Positions 7,754 to 12,798 of a stretch of DNA of 12,798 bases are shown in pieces. The notes beneath the pieces were generated by a model. The model was not told where the DNA came from and searched no databases. It was given only the letters and a program-made list of their open reading frames with translations. The DNA comes from an uncultured Terrimonas sp. (GTDB lineage: Bacteria; Bacteroidota; Bacteroidia; Chitinophagales; Chitinophagaceae). The stretch is taken from contig CAMPJQ010000022.1 in NCBI GenBank assembly GCA_946886925.1, positions 1-12,798 of the forward strand, read 5' to 3'. The number at the start of each line of letters is the position of its first letter. Positions within the stretch are counted from its first letter, which is position 1. Both the position numbers and the translations under genes were made by a program.

Positions 7754-8317
7754 TTATTTTTTAAACCCTATTCTTTCTCTGTCCTCCCATTTTTTTTGTG
7801 CGGCTTTATCATCTAATAAATTTTCGATAGCGTCGTAAATGGCCGATAGCTGTCCATCGTGTTCACCAATGCGCTGCTGTATTTGTTTTAATTGCTCCTT
7901 TATGTCGGCCTGCTGTAAAACAACCCTTCTTATTTCTACAAAAGCCCTCATAATGGCAATATTCATATTAATGGCTTTGTCGCTGTTTAATATGCCGCTG
8001 AGCATGGCAACACCCTGTTCGGTAAAGGCATAGGGGGTAACACCGGTGTTTCGTTTTCCTTGCGATGCGGTCACAATTTGTGACCGCATCGTGGAAGGGT
8101 TTATGGATGCGGTCACCAATTGTGACCGGATGGTTTCCCATTCCACTGCCGTGAGCCGGAACATAAAATCAGCAGGAAACCGCTTATTATTTCTCTTTAC
8201 TGCCTGGTTTAATACTTTGGTTTCAACTTCATAAAGAGCAGCCAGATCAAAATCGAGCATTACTTTTTCACCCCTTATTTCATAAATGCGGTTTTGTATA
8301 TTCCGGATGATTCGCAT
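7754..8317 (-). CDS. ORF6N-domain (KilA-N-related) protein
   Basis: This 187-residue protein matches the ORF6N domain (PF10543 type), first known from phage and viral proteins and thought to bind DNA. Visible landmarks are MLDFDLAALYEVETKVLNQAVKRN (20-43), RFPADFMFRLT, the RSQ-VTA segment, and PYAFTEQGVAMLSGILNSDKAI (95-116), followed by INMNIAIMRAFVEIRR. The C-terminal part (about 130-170) is Gln/Glu/Ile-rich and probably a coiled coil, suggesting oligomerisation. The odd feature is an in-frame 14-residue duplication, RSQLVTAS at 64-71 and RSQIVTAS at 78-85, whose DNA forms a strong palindrome. The function in cellular genomes is not established; a regulator or a domesticated phage gene are both possible. 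It is the first gene of a likely two-gene operon with the 166-residue unknown, and diverges from the helicase. ATG 8317 is the only sensible start; no clear promoter or ribosome binding site is seen. Confidence 0.9.
   Translation of the reverse strand: MRIIRNIQNRIYEIRGEKVMLDFDLAALYEVETKVLNQAVKRNNKRFPADFMFRLTAVEWETIRSQLVTASINPSTMRSQIVTASQGKRNTGVTPYAFTEQGVAMLSGILNSDKAINMNIAIMRAFVEIRRVVLQQADIKEQLKQIQQRIGEHDGQLSAIYDAIENLLDDKAAQKKWEDRERIGFKK
8063..8128. repeat. 42-bp in-frame direct duplication containing a 29-bp palindrome, inside the ORF6N gene
   Basis: An 11-bp block GATGCGGTCAC occurs at 8064-8074 and again at 8106-8116, an offset of exactly 42 bp (14 codons). The left copy is a perfect odd palindrome: arm 8063-8076, centre 8077, arm 8078-8091 (14 bp each). 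The right copy is degenerate (CGGTCAC 8110-8116, loop 8117-8121, GTGACCG 8122-8128). The right arm of the first copy (8080-8090) also pairs perfectly with the left block of the second (8106-8116) over 11 bp with a 15-nt loop, so mutually exclusive hairpins are possible in RNA or single-stranded DNA. Confidence 0.85.
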
Positions 8318-8469
8318 GGCATAAGATTTTTTTTTCCTGAATATTACAATAAGTTTTTCAATGCTTCAGCGCCGGGTAATATTTTTTTAAAACTATTGGG
8401 CGGTTTATGTTTTTGATCGTAGCGGTCATTTTGAACGTGGCTTCTGTGGCGGGTGCGGACTTAAATCGA

Positions 8470-8503
8470 TTGCGAAAAATTCAATCACTTATCTGTAATT
8501 TAC
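8470..8503 (+). promoter_or_regulatory. Weak candidate promoter for the helicase gene
   Basis: TTG at 8470-8472 and TAATTTAC at 8496-8503 are separated by 23 bp. The second element matches the TAnnTTTG consensus at only four of its six fixed positions. It sits in an AT-rich patch just before ATG 8512, which fits a start there rather than at 8407. The 8318-8511 region between the ORF6N and helicase genes shows no better promoter on either strand. Confidence 0.25.
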
Positions 8504-8511
8504 ATGCTTCA

Positions 8512-11055
8512 ATGCAGTTACACCGGTCAGCAGGATATAAAATAGTAAAGGAATGGTTGGCTAAAAAGGATTTTAAACCTTTTGCCTTCCAGGAAGAAAC
8601 CTGGCAGCATATCATTAATGGCAAAAGCGGGTTGGTAAATGCGCCCACCGGGTTTGGCAAAACATTTTCCGTTTTCCTGGGCGCCGTAATAGAGTTCATT
8701 AATCAGCATCCGGATGACTATAAAAGTAAAGCAGTCAGCAAACTGCAATTGGTATGGATTACACCTTTGCGTGCACTGGCCAAGGATATAGGCAGGGCAA
8801 TGGAGGAAGCGATAACGGAGCTGGGTATACGCTGGCGTGTGGGTATACGGAATGGCGATACACCCACGGCCGAACGACAGCAACAAAAAAAACATCCTCC
8901 GGAAATACTGATCATTACCCCCGAAAGCCTGCACCTGCTGCTGGCTCAAAAAAATTATCCCGAATTTTTTGCTACCCTTAAGATCATCGCGGTGGATGAA
9001 TGGCATGAACTGCTGGGCAGCAAAAGAGGCGTGCAGGTAGAACTGGCCATCAGCAGGCTCGTATCTTTACGCACTGCAAACATCTACCACTTACCACTTA
9101 CCACTCCCTCTTCACCTTTTCCCCTTATCTGGGGCATCTCGGCCACCATCGGAAATCTTGCAGAAGCGGGTGCGGTATTGCATGCTTCCCTCTCAGCACG
9201 GGACCAGCCGGTAATTGTGCGTGCTCAACTAAAAAAAAATATTGAAGTTGAATCTATTTTTCCCGATGAGATTGAAAAATATCCCTGGGCCGGCCATTTG
9301 GGAATAAAGCTGATAGATAAAGTAATTCCCATTATTGATCAAAGCCGCACAACACTCATTTTCATAAATACCAGGGGCATGAGTGAAACCTGGTACCAGG
9401 GCCTCCTGAATACAGCGCCGGAATTAGCAGGCGCCATTGCTTTGCATCATGGAAGCATTGAGCCCGAATTAAGAACATGGGTAGAGGAAGCATTGCATGC
9501 CGGCATTTTGAAAGCGGTAGTATGTACGGCAAGTTTGGACCTGGGCGTAGATTTTAGGCCGGTAGAAACGGTTATCCAGGTTGGTTCGCCAAAAGGAGTA
9601 GCGCGATTTTTGCAACGGGCGGGCCGTAGTGGTCATCAGCCCGATGCGGTAAGCAAGATCTATTTTTTGCCTACCCACTCACTGGAACTGGTGGAAGCCT
9701 CAGCATTGAAAAGCGCTATAGCTGAAGATATTATTGAAAGCCGTGAACCCATGCTGCTGTGCTTTGATGTATTGATCCAATACCTCTGCACTTTAGCGGT
9801 TTCTGACGGGTTTGATCCGGATATAATATACAGGGAAGTACTGAAAACCCACTGTTATAAAGATGTGACAAGGGATGAATGGCTGCAAATCCTGCAATTT
9901 ATCACTGCCGGTGGGGTAGCCCTGCAGCAATACGATGAATTTAAAAAGGTAGAGATCATTAACGGGCTGTACCGCATTACCAACCGCAGGATGAGCATGC
10001 GTCACCGTATGCATATTGGCACTATTGTAAGTGAAGCCATGCTGAAAGTAAAGTTTATGTCGGGCGGGTATATTGGAGTGATTGAAGAATGGTTTATATC
10101 AAGGCTGGATCCCGGGGCCGTGTTTACGCTGGCTGGCAGGAATGTAGAATTGGTAGGTATAAAAGACATGACTGTAATTGTAAAAAAATCCAATGCTAAA
10201 AAATCCATCGTTCCAAGCTGGCAGGGCGGCAGAATGCCCCTGTCGGCCAACCTGGGAAAAAAATTAAGAGAAGAATTAAATAAAGCAGGAAGAAAAAAAG
10301 CAAACCTGTCTGCCATGGCGCATCAAAAACAAACAGCAAAAAGGACCGACAGTGAAATAGATGTTTTAAAACCACTGTTTGATCTGCAGGAAAAACTATC
10401 GCATGTACCCAAACATAACGAACTCCTCATTGAACATATTGAAACAAAGGATGGCTACCACCTGTTTGTATTTCCTTTTGAAGGAAGACTGGTACACGAA
10501 GCTATGGCTGCTATTTTGGCCTGGCGCATCAGCCGGATCACATCCATAACTTTTTCGTTTGCTATGAATGACTACGGCTTCGAGTTACTGAGCGATCAGC
10601 CTATACCGGTAGATGACAGCAACGTATATGAATTGTTTTCTCCGGATAATCTGCTAAATGATATACAGCGAAGTGCAAATGCAACGGAAATGGCTATGCG
10701 CAAATTCAGGGATATTGCTGTTATCGGCGGACTGATCTTCCAGGGTTTTCCGGGCGAACAAAAGAAAGCACGTCACCTGCAGTCTTCCGCATCCCTGCTA
10801 TTTAAAGTGTTTCATGAATACGATTCGGGTAATGTGCTCATGCAACAGGCTTATCGTGAAGTATTGGATCAGCAGATGGAAGAAGTGCGTTTGCGCAACA
10901 TGCTGGAGCGCATACAGCAATCCAGCATTATCATCACATTTCCCTCACAGCTCACCCCATTCTGTTTTCCTATTAAAGTGGACAGCTTAAGGGAAAGTCT
11001 TACATCGGAAAAATTAGAAGACAGGGTACGCAGGATGCAGCAGCAATTAGATTGA
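8512..11055 (+). CDS. Ligase-associated DEXH-box DNA helicase (Lhr-like superfamily 2)
   Basis: In 847-residue numbering from ATG 8512, the helicase motifs appear in order: Walker A APTGFGKT (44-51, K50), motif Ia TPLRALA (84-90), TPES (136-139), DEXH box DEWH (162-165) within DEWHELLGSKRG, motif III SATIGN (210-215), motif V TASLDLGVDF (339-348) and motif VI QRAGRSGH (368-375). The long C-terminal half, with THSLELVEA, GGRMPLSANL, FPFEGRLVHEA and NDYGFELLS, follows the Lhr-like core pattern and fits the 'ligase-associated DEXH box helicase' family of bacterial DNA repair. An ATP-driven role on DNA is expected; the in vivo substrate is not known. That family is usually encoded with an ATP-dependent DNA ligase, an exonuclease and a phosphoesterase; none is in this window. 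The frame extends upstream to ATG 8407, but the extra 35 residues are hydrophobic and unlike the family, so I choose 8512. Residues about 187-205 hold an unusual Pro/Thr/Ser-rich insert built on a 7-bp tandem repeat. Confidence 0.93.
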   Translation: MQLHRSAGYKIVKEWLAKKDFKPFAFQEETWQHIINGKSGLVNAPTGFGKTFSVFLGAVIEFINQHPDDYKSKAVSKLQLVWITPLRALAKDIGRAMEEAITELGIRWRVGIRNGDTPTAERQQQKKHPPEILIITPESLHLLLAQKNYPEFFATLKIIAVDEWHELLGSKRGVQVELAISRLVSLRTANIYHLPLTTPSSPFPLIWGISATIGNLAEAGAVLHASLSARDQPVIVRAQLKKNIEVESIFPDEIEKYPWAGHLGIKLIDKVIPIIDQSRTTLIFINTRGMSETWYQGLLNTAPELAGAIALHHGSIEPELRTWVEEALHAGILKAVVCTASLDLGVDFRPVETVIQVGSPKGVARFLQRAGRSGHQPDAVSKIYFLPTHSLELVEASALKSAIAEDIIESREPMLLCFDVLIQYLCTLAVSDGFDPDIIYREVLKTHCYKDVTRDEWLQILQFITAGGVALQQYDEFKKVEIINGLYRITNRRMSMRHRMHIGTIVSEAMLKVKFMSGGYIGVIEEWFISRLDPGAVFTLAGRNVELVGIKDMTVIVKKSNAKKSIVPSWQGGRMPLSANLGKKLREELNKAGRKKANLSAMAHQKQTAKRTDSEIDVLKPLFDLQEKLSHVPKHNELLIEHIETKDGYHLFVFPFEGRLVHEAMAAILAWRISRITSITFSFAMNDYGFELLSDQPIPVDDSNVYELFSPDNLLNDIQRSANATEMAMRKFRDIAVIGGLIFQGFPGEQKKARHLQSSASLLFKVFHEYDSGNVLMQQAYREVLDQQMEEVRLRNMLERIQQSSIIITFPSQLTPFCFPIKVDSLRESLTSEKLEDRVRRMQQQLD
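9085..9105 (+). repeat. Three perfect tandem copies of TACCACT inside the helicase gene
   Basis: TACCACT occurs at 9085-9091, 9092-9098 and 9099-9105 without a mismatch. It encodes YHLPLTT within a low-complexity segment (about residues 187-205 from ATG 8512) just before motif III, where relatives usually have a short linker. The unit length is not a multiple of three, so gain or loss of one copy would shift the frame. Confidence 0.9.
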
Positions 11056-11058
11056 TTT

Positions 11059-12399
11059 TTAAACCACCCCCTGTGCCAGCATAGAATCGGCTATCTTAAC
11101 AAATCCGCCTATATTGGCCCCTTTTTCATAGTTGATGTGCCCGTCTTCTTCCCTGCCATATTTCACACAAAGCTTATGGATCTGCTTCATGATTTCTTTC
11201 AGCTTGTTATCCACCTCATCTCGCGTCCATGAAAATCGAAGCGAGTTTTGCGACATTTCCAATCCCGATACTGCCACCCCACCTGCATTGGCAGCCTTGC
11301 CCGGGGCGTAGAAAATACGTGCATGGTTAAATGCAGCAACTGCTTCCGGTGTACAGGGCATGTTGGCGCCTTCGGCAACACAAAAACAACCATTCTCTAT
11401 CAGTGCAATGGCATCATCTCCATTTAATTCATTTTGAGTAGCATTGGGCAATGCAATATCACATTTGATTTTCCAGGGACGTTCGCCTTTAAAAAAGCTG
11501 CAATTGAATTTGCTGGCATATTCACTGATCCTGCCCCGCTCGTGATCTTTCAGATGCTTAATATAATTTAATCGTTCCTGGTCAATGCCATCCGGGTCGT
11601 AAATAAATCCGCCGGAGTCAGACATTGTGAGCACCTTAGCGCCTTTAGCAATGCATTTTTCAGCAGCATACTGGGCTACATTGCCCGAACCGGAAATGGT
11701 AACTTTTTTTCCCACCAGGGAATCGCCCCTGGTTTTAAGAATTTCCTCCACAAAATAAACCAGGCCGTAGCCGGTAGCTTCAGGCCGTATAAGGCTGCCA
11801 CCCCACTCGTATCCTTTGCCCGTAAGTACGCCGCTAAATTCGCCTTTAATGCGTTTATATTGTCCAAACAAATAGCCGATCTCCCTGTTTCCTACACCAA
11901 TATCCCCGGCCGGAATGTCTATGTCGGCGCCTACATGGCGGTAGAGTTCGGTCATAAAACTCTGACAAAATTTCATCACTTCATTATCGGATCTGTTTTT
12001 GGGATCAAAATCAGATCCGCCTTTTCCGCCTCCCATAGGAAGACCGGTAAGGCTGTTTTTAAATACCTGCTCAAAGGCCAGGAATTTAAGTACGCTCAAT
12101 GTTACCGAGGGGTGAAAGCGAAGTCCTCCCTTATAGGGCCCGATGGCGCTGTTCATTTGTACCCTAAAGCCCCTGTTCACCTCCACTTCTCCTATATCAT
12201 TCAACCAGGGTACTCTGAAGATGATTACTCTTTCGGGTTCAACAATGCGCTCCAGCATTTTGCTGTTTTTATATTTCGGATGCTTTTCAATATATGGGAT
12301 GAGTGATTCTGCCACCTCCGACACTGCTTGTAAAAACTCTGGTTCTGCTGTATTTCTGCATTGTACTTTTTCTAAAAACTGCCTGAGCAAATCATTCAT
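11059..12399 (-). CDS. gdhA: NADP-specific glutamate dehydrogenase
   Basis: This enzyme reductively aminates 2-oxoglutarate with ammonium and NADPH to form glutamate (reversible), linking nitrogen assimilation to the citric acid cycle. It is cytosolic and normally a homohexamer. The 446-residue length is typical of the hexameric class. Seen in order: GPYKGGLRFHPSV (87-99, substrate lysine K90), the family signature LPMGGGKGGSDFDP with catalytic K126, PAGDIGVGNREIGYL with catalytic D166, RPEATGYG (205-212), the nucleotide-binding GSGNVAQYAAEK (237-248) and MSDSGG (259-264). The last, with Ser after Asp-like spacing at the dinucleotide-binding strand end, favours NADP over NAD. GANMPCTPEA and the late PGKAANAGGVAVSGLEMSQN segment complete the active site. 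ATG 12399 gives a full-length N-terminus. The stop codon (TAA, 11061-11059) is only 3 bp from the convergent helicase stop. The gene upstream on the same strand ends 54 bp away, so cotranscription is possible; no clear promoter is visible. Confidence 0.97.
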   Translation of the reverse strand: MNDLLRQFLEKVQCRNTAEPEFLQAVSEVAESLIPYIEKHPKYKNSKMLERIVEPERVIIFRVPWLNDIGEVEVNRGFRVQMNSAIGPYKGGLRFHPSVTLSVLKFLAFEQVFKNSLTGLPMGGGKGGSDFDPKNRSDNEVMKFCQSFMTELYRHVGADIDIPAGDIGVGNREIGYLFGQYKRIKGEFSGVLTGKGYEWGGSLIRPEATGYGLVYFVEEILKTRGDSLVGKKVTISGSGNVAQYAAEKCIAKGAKVLTMSDSGGFIYDPDGIDQERLNYIKHLKDHERGRISEYASKFNCSFFKGERPWKIKCDIALPNATQNELNGDDAIALIENGCFCVAEGANMPCTPEAVAAFNHARIFYAPGKAANAGGVAVSGLEMSQNSLRFSWTRDEVDNKLKEIMKQIHKLCVKYGREEDGHINYEKGANIGGFVKIADSMLAQGVV

Positions 12400-12453
12400 A
12401 TGCTTAATAAATATGTGTTTAGGGGTTAATATTCCGGAAATTACTGAAATTAT

Positions 12454-12798
12454 CTATTGAAGCATTTTATTAAATTTTTGCAATTCACTTAATTCCACTG
12501 TTGACAGTGGTTCGTTGTTGTCGTATTTGGCCTTTAAAAACAATACTCTTTTGTGTTGCGGATATTTTGCCAGTATGGTATTGAGCATACGTTCCGCATT
12601 TTCATCTTTTGTGTAAAGCGGTGAGGGCCCGGGTGGGGCAGATTTATACCTGTTCGGTTTTTTTTTAATGATCGCTTCCAAAGTGGTGAGCTTATTTTCG
12701 GGGATAGCAGCTATTTTAGCGGCTTTATAGTACAATCCCTCCAACTGCTTTTTGCTCAGTCCCCCCCGTTCCTGGTATTGATACAATAAGCTTTGTAT
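12454..12798 (-). CDS. Hypothetical protein (partial, N-terminus beyond right edge)
   Basis: The frame is open from the right edge to TAG at 12456-12454, giving 114 visible residues. Its true start is outside the window: the only in-window candidate is a TTG at 12786, with sense codons before it. I do not recognise the protein. It is soluble and mostly helical, rich in Lys, Leu, Glu and Tyr, with a first helical part (SKKQLEGLYYKAAKIAAIP), a short proline-rich linker (KSAPPGPSPLYTKDE) and a second helical part ending YDNNEPLSTVELSELQKF. No catalytic or metal-binding motif is apparent. It could be transcribed with gdhA, whose ATG is 54 bp downstream. A run of seven G on the coding strand (12767-12761) lies near the visible N-terminus. 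Confidence 0.7.
   Translation of the reverse strand: MQSLLYQYQERGGLSKKQLEGLYYKAAKIAAIPENKLTTLEAIIKKKPNRYKSAPPGPSPLYTKDENAERMLNTILAKYPQHKRVLFLKAKYDNNEPLSTVELSELQKFNKMLQ

Noticed and set aside
8388..8395. TAGTTTTA on the minus strand upstream of the ORF6N gene, one mismatch from TAnnTTTG
   Set aside because: It lies about 70 bp from the start codon with no TTG at the right spacing; short AT-rich matches are expected by chance.
12431..12441. TTCCGGAA palindrome between gdhA and the last gene
   Set aside because: Only 8 bp long and isolated; no second site or promoter context supports an operator.
11860..12460. Plus-strand open frames of 148 and 105 codons opposite gdhA
   Set aside because: gdhA is unmistakable across the region; the opposite frames show no family features.
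1..12798. Whole-window search for tRNA or rRNA genes, CRISPR repeats, insertion sequences, integrases and toxin-antitoxin pairs
   Set aside because: None seen by reading both strands; the ORF6N gene alone is not evidence of an intact mobile element.

Overview
The window looks like an ordinary chromosomal stretch from a Bacteroidota bacterium, most likely a relative of the Chitinophagaceae. The clues are moderate GC by eye, Bacteroidota-type promoter elements (TTG then TAnnTTTG), almost no Shine-Dalgarno sequences, a LytS/LytTR-type two-component pair, an ORF6N-domain protein, and proteins that read like this phylum's versions. The family assignment is inference. I see no tRNA, rRNA, CRISPR array, transposase, integrase or phage structural gene.

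Layout from left to right. A secreted M28 zinc metallopeptidase (-) runs off the left edge. Next is a spacer of short GC-rich hairpins resembling a dispersed REP-like repeat (861-957). Then comes a minus-strand operon of a membrane sensor histidine kinase (2822-1770) and a LytTR response regulator (1755-1012), followed by a divergent promoter region (2823-3006). On the plus strand follow dxs (first enzyme of the MEP isoprenoid pathway) and an S9 oligopeptidase B-like peptidase with a possible lipoprotein signal. Meeting the peptidase tail to tail is a minus-strand pair: an ORF6N-domain DNA-binding-type protein (8317-7754) and an unrecognised 166-residue protein (7740-7240). Divergent from that pair is a large helicase of the 'ligase-associated' DEXH-box (Lhr-like) family on the plus strand. 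It ends 3 bp from the stop of a convergent NADP-type glutamate dehydrogenase gene (-). An unrecognised partial gene (-) runs off the right edge.

The genes do not form one pathway. Two transcription units are functionally coherent: the kinase/regulator pair and, less certainly, the ORF6N/unknown pair. I do not find a convincing new biological system. The best leads are: (1) a 42-bp in-frame duplication in the ORF6N gene that builds a 29-bp palindrome and competing hairpins; (2) a near-consensus promoter lying almost on the kinase start codon, predicting a leaderless mRNA; (3) a 7-bp tandem repeat inserted in the helicase coding sequence; (4) the helicase standing without its usual ligase and nuclease partners; (5) the REP-like hairpin cluster. 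All calls come from reading the sequence; no database search was done.
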